Of a stretch of 64,000 nt of DNA, positions 53,019 to 64,000 are shown piece after piece. The position numbers were made by a program, and so were the translations under genes. The stretch spans positions 62,001 to 126,000 of the forward strand of contig JAANYP010004814.1 in the NCBI GenBank assembly GCA_020465985.1. The letters run 5' to 3'. The stretch's first letter is position 1; every line of letters starts with the position of its first letter. The notes beneath the pieces were generated by a model. It was not told the origin of the DNA. It did not search any database and worked only from the letters and a program-made list of their open reading frames with translations. This DNA is from Centrapalus pauciflorus. Taxonomy: Eukaryota > Streptophyta > Magnoliopsida > Asterales > Asteraceae.

Positions 53019-53401
53019 TATCTTTTTCCTGCCTTTGTTTGCTTGTTTTGTGTATTTTCTGTCCTTTTCTCAATATTGAGTCTTACCTTTTCGTGTAATT
53101 GCTTCACGAATTCTGCCTTCCGCTTTCCATCTAAACTGGATCGTTCTTCGATGGGAAGAGGAACAAGGTCAAGAGGACTCAATGGATTGAATCCGTAAAC
53201 AACTTCAAAAGGAGAAAAGTTAGTAGCAGAATGAACACTCCTGTTGTAAGCAAACTCTGCAAAAGGCAAACAATTCTCCCAACTTCTCAAGTTCTTCGGA
53301 ATAATCATTCGAAGTAATTGGGACAGGGTTCGATTAACCACTTCTGTTTGCCCATCGGTTTGTGGGTGACTTGTGGTAGAAAACAAAAGTTTGGTACCCA
53401 A
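53018..53401 (-). pseudogene. Integrase core, distal part, element B
   Basis: HPQTDGQTEVVNRTLSQLLR carries the catalytic Glu, followed by FAEFAYNRSVHSATNFSPFE and the KVRLNIEKRTE linker. The frame opens after a one-residue break with the preceding segment. Confidence 0.87.
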
Positions 53402-53407
53402 CTTACT

Positions 53408-53908
53408 CTAAAGAACACGCCTGAAATGACTCAGAAACTTGACATCCCTATCACTTACTATGGTCCGCGGCACACCATGCAAACGAACAATCTCTTTAAA
53501 AAACAAGTCTGCAACATGTGAAGCATCGTCAGTCTTCTTACACGCAATGAAGTGTGCCATCTTAGAGAATCGATCAACCACCACAAACACAGAATCATGA
53601 CCATTCTTTGTTCTAGGCAACCCGATCACAAAGTCCATGGAGATGTCAACCCATGGTTGCTGAGGAATTGGCAGTGGCATATACAAACCATGAGGCTTGG
53701 ATTTTGATTTGGCTTGTTTACATGGCACACATTTTTCACAGATCTTCATAACATCTTCTCTCATCTTAGGCCAATAGAAATGTTCCTTCAAAATATCCAA
53801 TGTCTTTTGGACACCAAAATGGCCCATCAACCCTCCACCATGAGCCTCACGTACAAATAGCTCCCGTATAGAACACTTTGGAATGCATAACTTGTTTTCT
53901 TTAAACAA
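53408..53908 (-). pseudogene. Integrase zinc finger and core, element B
   Basis: Zinc-binding HGGGLMGHFG...CEKCVPC, then SMDFVIGLPRTKNGHD with the first Asp, VVVDRFSKMAHFIACKKTDD, and IVSDRDVKFLSHF with the second Asp. Confidence 0.88.
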
Positions 53909-54513
53909 ATAACCATCATGCCTACCAACTTATCAAATGAAGCATGTTCACAAGAAGCGTATAAGGAAGAAAATTCAGAATCATCTTTGTACATTTCTTT
54001 AAGTGATCCAAACGCAAGAAGCTTAGAACTTAATGTGGTGATAAGAGTATGACGTCTAGACAATGCATCAGCCACAATGTTTTCTTTATCCTTTTTGTAT
54101 TTGATCACATAAGGAAATGACTCAATGAATTCAACCCATTTGATATGCCTCCTACTCAAATTAGCTTGCCCCTTAAGGTACTTAAGAGACTCACGATCCG
54201 TATGAACCACAAATTCCTTAGGCCTTAAGTAATGCTGCCATGTTTGAAAAGGTCTAACCAATGCATAAAGCTCTTTTTCATAAGTGGAATAATTCAAGTG
54301 AGCCCCCTTTAAATTTTCACTAAAATATGCAATTGGTCTACCTTCTTGAATCAAAACAGCCCCAATACCCACCCCGGATGCGTCACACTCAAGTTCAAAC
54401 ATTTTATTAAAATCAGGCAATGCAAGAATAGGAGTAGATGTCAACCTTTCTTTCAGCAAATTGAATGCAGCTTCTTGCCTTTCTCCCCAATGAAAACTAA
54501 CTTCCTTCTTCAC
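53827..54513 (-). pseudogene. RNase H, element B
   Basis: Catalytic acidic residues in ELECDASGVGIGAVL, YSTYEKELYALV, VVHTDRESLKYL and NIVADALSRRHT, then the linker KEMYKDDSEFSSLY toward integrase. This is the part missing in element A. Confidence 0.9.
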
Positions 54514-55465
54514 AAGTTCATTAAGGGGGCAGCTATGGTATCGAAGTCACGAACAAACCTTCGATAGAAACTTGCAAGCCCATGGAAGCTTCTAATTTGG
54601 GACACTGTTGTTGGAGTTGGCTATTCTTTGATTGTCTTGACCTTCTCGTCATCCACCTCAATTCCCTGGCCACTTACAACAAAACCAAGAAAAACAACCT
54701 TACCCATGCAAATTGTGCACTTCTTTAAGTTAGCAAATAATGACTCTTTTCTAAAAGTTTCCAAAACAAGACGCAAATGTTCCAAGTGAACTTCAACATT
54801 AATGCTATAAATCAGGATATCATCAAAATAGACCACGACAAACTTACCAATGTACTCTCGTAAAAGATGATTCATTTACCTCATGAATGTACTCGGAGCA
54901 TTAGTTAGTCCAAAGGGCATAACTAACCACTCATACAAACCAAACTTTGTTTTAAAAGTTGTTTTCCATTCATCACCTTCATTAATTCGAATTGATGATA
55001 GCCACTTTTCAAATCAATTTTTGAGAAGATATTAGCACGATGCAACTCATCCAACATATCATCTAACCTTGGAATAGGGTAGCGATACTGTACCGTTATT
55101 TTTTTGATGGCTCTACAGTCCATACACATTCTCCATTCACCTGACTTCGTGGGTACCACAATGACCGGTACAGCACATGGACTCATGGATTCTCGAATTC
55201 TTCCTCTTGAAAGCAAATCCTCCACTTGCCTTTGGATTTCTCGTGTCTCCTCGGGATTAGCTCTATAGGCTGGACGGTTTGGTAGAGCAGCCCCTGGAAT
55301 GAAATCAATGTGATGCTCGATCCCTCGTAAAGGTGGTAAACCACTTGGTTCTTCCTTTGGGAAGACATCTTGGTATTCCTGCAAAATATTCACAACAAAA
55401 CTTGGCGGATTTTTGGTTAGTTTTTCAGCATATGTACAAGCTTCCTTGAATACCAACACTATCAC
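54514..55465 (-). pseudogene. Reverse transcriptase, element B
   Basis: 55465-54923 gives the protease-RT linker and RT fingers (GLPPLRGIEHHIDF, NPEETREIQRQVEDLL, SGEWRMCMDCRAIKKITVQY, YPIPRLDDMLDELH, KIDLKSGYHQ). After a frameshift near 54960 the minus strand reads EWLVMPFGLTNAPSTFM, then a TAA near 54876, then VVYFDDILIYS with the catalytic YFDD (54621-54875). The thumb and connection decay toward 54514. Confidence 0.88.
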
Positions 55466-55806
55466 TCTTTTTTTTCGTCAATCGCTCTCTTAAATTCACT
55501 CGTTTTTGCAAACAAAATTCTTCTTGACACACTCTTTTTTTCATCATCATTTGTCTCACTTTTCTCGCCCTTAACACTCTTTGCTTTATTTTTACCGCTC
55601 ATTTTTTTCTCTTTCCACTCATTATTTTTCCTCTCATCCTCCCAAGCTCGCCTTGATGTGAATTTTTTAATTTGGTCCTCCTGCACTTGTTGTGGGGTTA
55701 GCGAGACAAGAACTACTTTCTTTTCATGATCTTTAAGCATATATTGATTAAGAAAGCCATCATAGATAACTTTCCTATCAAATTGCCAAGGTCTACCAAG
55801 TAGTAT
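55462..55806 (-). pseudogene. Protease C-terminal part and linker, element B
   Basis: Contains the GRPWQFDRKVIYDGF region followed by a Lys/Glu-rich linker. It is cut off from the protease active site by the 1017 bp solo LTR inserted at 55806/55807. Confidence 0.78.
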
Positions 55807-56823
55807 TGATGTGATCTCACCCGATGAATGTGTGATAGATCACGACTGCCGATCGTTCTAATGGTTGTTTCAAGTAAACTGGATAGGACCGCGACCCGTT
55901 GTCTAGTCTATAAACGAGACAAGAACCTTGGTATAAGTTGAACCGCGACCCGTTGCCTATATACGAGGCAAGAACTTTGGTATAGAGAACACCACAATCA
56001 ACCCTACCAAGTTGATTGTTAAGTTTCGAACGCCACAAGCTAAAACACTCGATAAGTTCTAAAAGTTCGTAAGGAACAATAAGAGTTAAAAACTCACAAT
56101 TTTACTCAAAATGAAGGATGATTGAAATGGTTACGTTGAGTGCCTATCTATAGGAGAAAATATAAGACCAACTACTTATTTAGATAAGTTGCACAAGCTA
56201 TCACGATAAGCTATCAAATAAGCAAGACTACTTATATAGGGCATTATCGATATTTCACCACTTGAAGCTTCTAGTAGGTATTAATCATGCAAGTAACTTC
56301 TATCCCTTTATCTCCTCCCAAGTAAATGGCCATAATGTTGAGAAAACCTTCAAAATGCCTTGAATTTAGTCTTTGACAAGTTGATTAACATGGACACCTT
56401 TATGGGCAGATTTATGGACGTGGCTAACGATATATTTTGGGCCTTTTTTATTCTTGAAAATATAGGAAAAAGGCTAAGGTTGAAGTGGGATTTTATTTCA
56501 CTCAAATTGGGCTTAAAATGAGGAAGTTATGGCCAAAACAATGCACATGGGTGGGCTTGGCCGAATTTTATTTATTTTTAGGCTTTTGTGGATTAAAGTG
56601 AGAACTTGGGCTCCAAAACTTGGACTAATATTAGTGTTCAACTTGGATCAACATTAGGAAGCGTGCTTGGTTGTTTTGCGAACAAATGGGAGCTTGATTC
56701 CGACAATATTTAATCATTGCATTGAGAGCATCCTGGAACATCTTGGATTTTGATCTTGTGATAGGTCCGATCTTCCACCTTAACGGATCTTCGTCATCTC
56801 GGTCCTTGGACAGGTTCTCATCA
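55807..56823 (-). mobile_element. Solo LTR of element A family inside element B
   Basis: Starts TGATGTGATCTCACCCG, ends GTTCTCATCA, 1017 bp, flanked by perfect duplications AGTAT (55802-55806 and 56824-56828). It is very similar to 4637-5648, including the two hairpin units. It splits the protease domain of element B. Confidence 0.95.
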
Positions 56824-57092
56824 AGTATATGATTTACTTGCATTGGAACCACGTCACACATCACTTCATCTTTGTACTTTCCGATGGAAATTGTGATCAA
56901 GGCCTGTTTAGTCACCTTCACTTCGCCACATTCATTCAACCATTGAAGCTTATATGGGTGTGGATGCTTCAACGTGCGGAAATTCAGCTTCTCAATTACC
57001 TCGTTACTCACAACATTGGTACAACTCCCACCATCAAAAATGAGGCTACATACTTTACTTTGCACCAAACATCGCGTATGGAAGATATTTTC
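56824..57092 (-). pseudogene. Protease active-site part, element B
   Basis: CSLIFDGGSCTNVVSNEVIE carries the active site, then YKLQWLNECGEVKVTKQ and MCDVVPMQVNHIL, where the solo LTR interrupts. A TGA at 57093-57095 separates it in frame from gag. Confidence 0.86.
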
Positions 57093-58253
57093 TCATTGTT
57101 GTGTGTCTTCCACCTTGGCTTGTATGTTTAAAACTTTCTTGACCACCAAGAGCTCTCCGCTTTCTGCCTCGATTTGCTCCAAGTCCTCTTCATCATCCGA
57201 AACATCCTCCTTTTCATTTTCAGACTCTATTTCACCACTTTCATGAAGAATCATAACTTTTTTGTTTGGGCATTGTGAAGCAATGTGCCCCACACCTAGA
57301 CAACGAAAATATTTAATTTCACGAATTCGTGTAGGGGTAGAAACGATACCTTTGCCTTTGCCCATTTCCCTACCTTTTGTGGCATCATCTTGGTTCTTTA
57401 AAGGTGTAGAAAAGGTACCTTTAGATGTCTCCCCTTTTGGCCTATGAGAATATTGAGAGTTGGACGTACTTCCCTTAGAAAAACCATTTCTTCTCCTCAA
57501 TTGTCTTTCAACTTTCATGGCCGTATGAACCATCTCTTCAAGGTCTAAACAATATTGCAACTCCACGACATTAGAAATATCTTGATTCAAGCCACTCAAG
57601 AATCTTGCCATTGTTGCTTCCCTATCTTCTTCAATATTTGCTCTAATCATGGCAATCTCCATCTCTTTGTAATAATCATCCGCAGACTTTGCTCCCTGAT
57701 TCAAAGATTGTAATTTGCGATCCAAGTCTCGAAAATAGTGAGAGGGAACAAACCTTTTACGCATAACAACCTTCATTTCAACCCATGTAGAAATAGGCCT
57801 TTCTCCATTTCTTCTTCGGTTGGTGACTAATTGATCCCACCATACTATAGCGTAATCTGTGAATTCAATTGCTGCTACTTTCACCTTTTGATCCTCGCGA
57901 TAATTATTACATGCAAAAATCAGTTCAACCTTTTTTTCCCAGTCCAAATACGCTTCTGGATCACTCTTTCCTTGAAATTGTGGAATTCTCATCTTAATGT
58001 TGTTGAGTCCTCTATTAGCACCATGGTTTCTTCTATGCCTCCTTCTTTCAGATCCTCTATCCCATTCATCACTTCGAGCGTCATCTTCATGATTTTCATC
58101 AGAAACTTGTGATGGTGGTGGAGCATGAGGTCCACGTGCCTCCAATCTATCCATTCTTTCATGGATTTGATTAAACTCGTCCGTCATTAAACGTCGCATT
58201 TCAGCCATGAGAGCTTGGACTTGAAGGTTAGGGAGGGGTTGATTATCTTCCAT
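57093..58253 (-). pseudogene. Gag, element B (nearly complete)
   Basis: Start ATG at 58251-58253 (MEDNQPLPNLQVQALMAEM). Coiled N-terminus, Arg-rich segment, capsid (KMRIPQFQGKSDPEAYLDWE, AIVWWDQLVTNRRRNGERP, NQGAKSADDYYKEMEIAMIR), a basic linker, zinc knuckle and acidic tail, 386 codons open. The first Cys of the zinc knuckle is Tyr (YFRCLGVGHIASQC), so one zinc ligand is lost. It shares its frame with protease. Confidence 0.92.
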
Positions 58254-58920
58254 CTTTTAATCTGTAAAAACAAGAGTAAAAAAAAATATTTCCTCTCCTC
58301 ACTCCCTTACGTGTTTCACTCAAGAGATGTCACTCAACGCTCGTGTCTCACACAAAAAAATAATCGGCTTTTACCCTCAAGTGTTCTCACAACTCAATGC
58401 CTTTTACCTCTCTATTCCTTGTGGAGCTCAATTGGTAAAAGAACAAATCAAATTAGAGCACAAAACTGAAAGTGTTCAAGAAAATCCTTTAGAACTTAAT
58501 TTGATACCAACGAGTTTAGAACTTTTAAAGAAGATGGGATAAACAAAAAAAATAGTAAGGTGAGGAGAAACAAAGTACTAACCAATGAGAAGAAGTTGGA
58601 ACAAAAAATGATATAGAAGATAAATTATGGATTTTCAAGCACACGTGTTCATATAAACTTCTTTTCTTTAATTTCTTTTTTTTTTTTTTGCAACCTTTTT
58701 CTTTAATTTTTTTTGTTGCACTTTTTTTATGCTTTTTTTTGTTGCACTTTTTTTATGCTTATTTCGCTCTTCTTTTTTTTTGCTCTTTTTTTTTGTTGAT
58801 CAACGTGACTTTTTTTTTATATGACAAAACTAGAAAAATGTAAAAGATAAGATGATGAGAAAGATAGACAAACACAATGATAAGATCAAAATGAAAAAAC
58901 AACTTAAGAATCGAACCTTT
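58254..58920 (-). other. 5' leader of element B
   Basis: A non-coding stretch with long T runs and a near-perfect double copy of TTGTTGCACTTTTTTTATGC (about 58703-58760). No gene seen. Confidence 0.65.
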
Positions 58921-58921
58921 G

Positions 58922-58935
58922 TAGCTCTGATACCA
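58922..58935 (-). other. Primer binding site, initiator-Met tRNA, element B
   Basis: The minus strand reads TTGGTATCAGAGCTA, adjacent to the LTR at 58938. It is one base weaker than in element A after the TGGTATCAGAGC core. Confidence 0.88.
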
Positions 58936-58937
58936 AA

Positions 58938-59713
58938 TGATACGAAACGTTGACCTGCAAGTTAAATGTAACTTGGAACCTTCGTTTAGGATAGGATAGG
59001 CGTCAAAGTACCCGATAATTGGGACTCCAACACGCCTAGAGCAAGTTCTTGATCCGTTAGTTATAAGAACTAAGAACCAAAGGAATACGAGAACGCCACA
59101 AGAATGTGCTCACAATCTTGATAAGTTCTTGAACTATGAACTCTCCAACAAAGAACAAAGCTCACAAAGATGAGTAAAACTCAGAAGAAAGATATATATT
59201 TCTCAAGTGAATTGATTTGAAAGTACATAGGAAGCCATCTATTTATAGGCTTCAAAAACCTACTCAAAAGACACTAATTAAATTCAATGGATTAAAGAAG
59301 GGACTTTAATCCATGAATCTAGACATTTTGTCATCAATTGGTAGATAATTCTAGAACTCTTAAACTAAAAAAACGGATTAGGCATTTCTAGGCCTTTATT
59401 GGACTCAAATAAACTTCTAATGGACTTCAAAATACATCCATTCTACCACGTGGGCTTAGTACTAGCCCATTATATTTCAAAGACCCAAGAAAATGCAACT
59501 TTTGGGCTTTTATGCTTCCATATTAGGATCCAATGCTTCAAGTCTAGTAACATGCTTCATCACTTGCGGTTGGCATCGTCTTTGCATTCAGACTCTTGGA
59601 TATCAACAACTAAGCTCGTAAAAACTTCTTTGATCTTCTTTGCTCGTCCTCTTGTCATTGGGCCTTCACGTATTTCCATGACATCTTTGGAATGGTTTGA
59701 TGATCCTCCATCA
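58938..59713 (-). repeat. 5' LTR of element B (776 bp)
   Basis: TGATACGAAAC...CTCCATCA, followed by the TCATG duplication and resumption of the satellite. Confidence 0.94.
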
Positions 59714-59718
59714 TCATG

Positions 59719-61805
59719 TCCACAAATAATCAAATTCACCATCTAATCGGTTAATGAAGCGACCATTTGATTTATTAGTTCTTCCAGTCATGTTGTGAAA
59801 TGTTGCTCCAATTCATTAACATGGCACCATGTTGATGTCCTACTATGTAGCCTGGTGGCCATCAATGATACACGTTTATTATTACACACCTCTTTAATTT
59901 GAAAAACCTCTTTTATCATAGCCTTCCATTCGATTAACCTTTCTGGATTTAGACTAAGTCCCTTAAATTCAAGGATTTCAATCATTAATTCGTCCTTCCA
60001 ATGCCTATTGTCATCCTCACGATTCTGTATTAGCCAATATACCGGATTCTCTGTTCAGTGATGACCCGTCAGCATTGAACAAGTTCTCAAAGTCATTATC
60101 ATGTCCTTGATTAATTAAATCCACCATCTGATTTGTTATTAAAGCCAACACTTGAGCTATCTATTCCTCCATTCATGTCGTGAATCGTGGTTCAAATTCC
60201 CATTAATAGGCATGGCACCATGCTGATGCCCTACCATGTAGACTAGCGGAAATCAATGATACACTTTTGATATCGCACACCTCTTTGAATTTAGCAACTT
60301 CTTCTATAGTAGCCAACCATTCAATTAACCGTTCTGGATTCAGATTAACTTCATCAAATTCTTGGACTTTAATCGTTATTATAGCCTTCCAATGCTTATT
60401 GTCATCCCCACAATTCCGAATTAGTCTCTCTACTAGATTCTCTTCCTTGACGAACCGTCACCATTGAGCGAGTTCTCAAAGTCATCATCATGTCTACGAT
60501 TCGATTGGTTAACGACCAGTTGATCTATTAGTTTCTTATTTCGTGTAGTAAATCATGGCTCCAATTCCCATTCATATACATGGCACCATGTTGATCCCCT
60601 ACTATGTAAACCGGTGGCGATCAATGATACATATTCGTTATGATACACCTCTTTGAATTAATAAAACTTTTCTATAATAGCCAGCTAGTCGGTTAACTCT
60701 ACTAGATTCAGAATAACTCCAACAAACTCTATTTTTTTCAATCGTCAATCCAGCCTTCCAACAATAATTTTCATCCCTCGTTTCTGTATTAGATGCTCAA
60801 CCAGATTCTCTTCGATGATGAATAATGAAAATTGAATGATATCTAATAGTCATCATCGTGTCCATAATTAATCAAACCCACCATTAGATTGGTTAATTGA
60901 ACAACAACTCAATATATCTGTTTCTCCATTCGCGTCATAAATCGTGGCTCCGATTCCCATTCATTTGTATGGGACCATGTTGATGCCTTACCATGTAGAC
61001 AGGTGGACATTAATGATACTCGTTCATCATCACACACCTATTTGAATTGAAAAAGTTTTTCTATAGTAGCCATCCATTTGATTAATCTTTCTGGATTCTG
61101 ACTAACTCAATCAAAATATTGCATTTTATTCGTCAATTCGGCTTTCCAGATCTTATCTTCATCCCACAGATTCCATCTTAACGTCTCCACCTGATTATCT
61201 TCAGTGAAAAACGTTACCATTGAACGGTTTCTAAATGTCATCATTATGTCCATGATTAATCGAATCCACCATCCGATTGGTTTAGCTGAATAACAACTTG
61301 ATCTATCTATTCCTCCATCCGTGTCGTAAGCTGTGGCTCCAATTCCTCATTCATATGCATGACACCATGTTGATGCCTCTACCATGTAGACACAGTGGTC
61401 ATCAATGTTACACGTTCGCTATCACACACCTTTTTGAATTGCAAAACTTATTATATAGTAGCCATCCATTCAGTTAACCTTTCTGGATTCGGCCAAACTC
61501 TATCAAATTCTTGGATTTCAATTGTCAATCCGCCCTTTCCATAACTACTGACATTCTCACGATTTCGTCTTAGACGCTCAACCAGATTATCTTCTATGAC
61601 GAACCGTCACCATTGAACAAGTTCTCAAAGTCATCATCATGTGCATGATTAATCAAATCCACCAGATGACTGGTTAATTGAATGACCACTTGATGTATCT
61701 ATTCATCCATTTATTTCATAAATCATGGCTCCAATCCATACTCAAATGCATAGTACATTTCTGATGCCCTACCATGTAGGATGGTGTCCATCAACGATAC
61801 ACGTT
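59719..61805 (-). repeat. Gag-derived satellite array, minus orientation, part 2
   Basis: About 5.4 monomers continuing the array beyond element B. Readable pieces include 59788-59985 (MIEILEFKGLSLNPERLIEW). The array ends at about 61805 at the junction with an LTR fragment. Confidence 0.84.
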
Positions 61806-61811
61806 AGAATT

Positions 61812-62080
61812 TTATTAATCAACTTGGTGTGGTTGGTTGTGCCATTTTCTTCTGCAAGGGTTCTTACCTCATTATAGGCAACGGGTAGCGGTTTCACCAT
61901 CTATACCAAGGTTCTTGCCTCGTTTATAGGCAACGGGTCGTGGTTTCACCATCCATACAAAGGTTCTTGCCTCGTTTATAGGCAACAAGTCGCGGTTCTA
62001 TCCATTTCTCATAATAACATCCAATATAACGATCGGGCAACTCGTGATCAATCTCATATTCATCGGGTAAGATCACATCA
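61812..62080 (+). repeat. Inverted LTR A fragment with three hairpin units
   Basis: Reverse complement of the left 200-250 bp of LTR A, ending ATCGGGTAAGATCACATCA. It has three rather than two GTTCTTGCCTCGTTTATAGG-type units; two keep the TTGCCT/AGGCAA stem and the first has TTACCT opposite AGGCAA, which weakens it. Confidence 0.82.
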
Positions 62081-62162
62081 ATATCTAATTATTCGTTAGA
62101 TAAAACTCTAAAATACAATATCCTAATATAATTTGTTATTTTTTTTAATTAAGTTTTCTCAA
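62081..62162. other. AT-rich spacer between inverted LTR pieces
   Basis: 82 bp of AT-rich sequence. Nothing recognised. Confidence 0.5.
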
Positions 62163-63176
62163 TGATGTGATCTCACCCGATGAATGTGTGATTATTCACG
62201 ATTGCCCGATCGTTCTAATTGTTGTTTCAAGTAACTTGGATATGACCGCGACCCGTTGTCTATAAACGAGACAAGAACCTTGGTATAAGTGGAACCGCGA
62301 CCCGTTGCCTATATACGAGGCAATAACTTTGGTATAGAGAACACCACAATCAACCCCACCAAGTTGATTGATAAGTTTCGAACGCCACAAGCTAAAACAC
62401 TCGATAAGTTCTAAAAGTTAGTAAGGAACAATAAGAGTTAAAAACTCACAATTTTACTCAAAATGAAGGATGATTGAAATGGTTACATTCAGTTCCTATT
62501 TATAGGAGAAAATATAATACCAACTACTTATCTAGATAAATTGCACAAGCTATCACGATAAGCTATCAAATAAGCAAGACTACTTATCAAAACGACATTA
62601 TTGACATTTCACCACTAGAAGCTTCTAGAAGGTATTAATCATGCAAGTAACTTCTATCCCTTTATCTCCTCCAAGTAAATGGCCATAATGTTGAGAAAAC
62701 CTTCAAAATGCCTTGAATTTAATCTTTGACAAGTTAATTAACTTGGACACCTTTTTGGGCAAATTCATGGACGTGGCTAAGGATATATTGTGGGCTTTTT
62801 TTATTATTGAAAATATAGGAAAAATTCTAAGGTTGAAGTGGTCTTTTATTTCACTCAAATTGGGCTTAAAATGAGGAAGTTATGGCCAAAACAATGCACA
62901 TGGGTGGGCTTGGCCGAATTTTATTTATTTTTGGGCTTTCGTGGATTAAAGTGAGAACTTGGGCTCCAAAACTTGGACTAATATTAGTGTTCAACTTGGA
63001 TCAACATTAGGAAGCGTGCTTGGTTGTTTTGCGAACAAACGGGAGCTTGATTCAGACAATATTTAATCATTCCATTGAGAGCATCCTGGAACATTTTGGA
63101 TTTTGATCTTGTGATAGGTCCGATCTTCCACCTTAACGGATCTTCGTCATCTTGGTCCTTGGACGGGTTCTCATCA
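62163..63176 (-). repeat. LTR of element A family (full length, no duplication)
   Basis: Starts TGATGTGATCTCACCCG and ends GTTCTCATCA (1014 bp). The flanks CTCAA and GGAAA do not match, unlike the solo LTR at 55807-56823. It is probably the product of recombination between copies or one end of a rearranged element. Confidence 0.88.
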
Positions 63177-63335
63177 GGAAAAGACTTAGCTTTCATTGGG
63201 CTTTTATTTGACTTAAATCGGGCTTGAAATGAGTGAGTTATGGACAAAACACGGGCTAAGTGTTGGGTTAAATCGGGCTTGAACTTGGGCTCCAAAACTT
63301 GGACTAATAAAAGTAACACAACCTGGGCTACAAAC
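63177..63335 (-). repeat. Diverged LTR A-like fragment
   Basis: It resembles about 62840-62995 of the preceding LTR: the segment TTGGGCTCCAAAACTTGGAC and several TCGGGCTTGA/TTGGGCTTAA variants recur, clearly diverged. Confidence 0.55.
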
Positions 63336-64000
63336 ACTAAAACCAATCTTGATCCATGATTTTGATTAAAATAAGAAACTTGTTTAAATATTTTGGGAAG
63401 CAACGTGAGCATTACATGGATCCACATGTTCTTTGCCGATGGTTAGGATCGTTTCAGACATGTATGGATGCAGGTAAAAAAATCCACCGTGAGAATTGCC
63501 TGGGAGGGGGTCATTCTAACCAAATGTGACTTCTTTTATTTTGCCTACATGAGCCATCACCATTTTCACTTTTCCACTTCTATTTATCCTCATTTCATTC
63601 ATCATTATCAATATCAACAACACACACAAACACACACTCAAATCTGGAATTTGAGATTGAAGGTGCTACAAGTTGGATTCATCATCTTCGTCATTTTATC
63701 ATCATCTCCATATCCAAGTTTTCATTGAAATAATACATAATTTATGTATGTATATTATTCTCATATTAGAATTCATCAAATATGGTTTGGAAATGTTTTA
63801 TTAATTTGAAATGGTTCCTAAAACATAAAATATTATCATCATCTTCATCAAGATCAACAGATTTACTAAATTATAGATTAAAAAGATTGATAAATAGGCA
63901 ATATACTCTAGTGATCTCTTCAAGACGCATGGTTTTCGGTCGAGTTATGGCCGGTATCGAGTAGTTGCTTGTCGAGTACAGGTTTCGAGCACTGTGAGTA
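63336..64000. other. Unassigned sequence at window end
   Basis: No convincing gene. CA-rich and CATCAT-rich stretches (63580-63700) and a closing GTTTCGAGCACTGTGAGTA resemble the leader of a Tekay-like LTR, but the element cannot be assigned from this window. Confidence 0.35.

Larger units (their letters stand above)
51997..59713 (-). mobile_element. CRM-like Ty3/Gypsy retrotransposon B
   Basis: LTRs 51997-52773 and 58938-59713 (TGATACGAAAC...CTCCATCA), perfect duplications TCATG (51992-51996 and 59714-59718). The internal order on the minus strand is gag, protease, RT, RNase H, integrase with a tail that enters the LTR. About 17 LTR differences by eye suggest it is older than element A. It lies in the satellite array and contains an element A-family solo LTR. 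Multiple frameshifts and stops make it non-functional. Confidence 0.94.

Noticed and set aside
63782..63964. Possible start of a host gene at the window end
   Set aside because: A 60-codon frame with Ser/Lys bias, no motif, and neighbouring sequence that resembles an LTR leader.

Overview
This window is a nested block of plant transposable elements with no recognisable host gene, tRNA, rRNA or bacterial gene. The host is a eudicot. The style of the Sirevirus third ORF and of several LTRs suggests a composite (Asteraceae), but that is inference from family resemblance only. Every long reading frame belongs to an LTR retrotransposon or to repeats derived from one. Most are broken by stops, frameshifts or deletions; the one long intact frame is the 1005-codon ORF3 of the Sirevirus.

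Layout. 1-5648: a CRM-like Ty3/Gypsy element on the minus strand (element A), lacking reverse transcriptase and RNase H. 5649-6384, 17917-18560 and 32095-33558: three separated pieces of the 3' end of a plus-strand Tat/Retand-type Gypsy element (repeat-rich 3' UTR, polypurine tract, 3' LTR). This host element was split first by a Tekay-type chromovirus (6385-17911, target duplication GCTGC), whose left LTR carries a non-autonomous hAT transposon (8823-9788), and second by a very young 13.5 kb Sirevirus-type Copia element (18561-32094). 33559-36830: remnants of other Gypsy elements. 36831-38417: an LTR-like minus-strand promoter repeat, followed by a MITE. 38718-61805: a satellite array with a monomer of about 385 bp that was built from a piece of a Gypsy gag gene. 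It runs plus-strand to about 48091 and minus-strand after that. A Tekay-like solo LTR (43817-46394, duplication GCAGC) and a second CRM-like element B (51997-59713, duplication TCATG) interrupt it, and element B itself carries a solo LTR of the element A family (55807-56823, duplication AGTAT). 61812-63176: LTR A pieces in head-to-head orientation, then a diverged LTR-like fragment and unassigned sequence to the window end.

How the parts work. Each element follows the LTR-retrotransposon plan: LTR promoter, initiator-Met tRNA primer site, gag, protease, RT/RNase H and integrase, then polypurine tract. The order is protease-RT-RNase H-integrase in the Gypsy elements and protease-integrase-RT-RNase H in the Copia element. 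The points most worth checking are: (i) the Sirevirus has a consensus splice donor in the transcribed part of its LTR and acceptor-like sites just before gag, pol and the intact ORF3; (ii) a satellite derived from gag; (iii) both CRM-like families run the integrase tail and polypurine tract in frame into the 3' LTR; (iv) small hairpins with compensatory base changes occur in repeated non-coding segments of two families.
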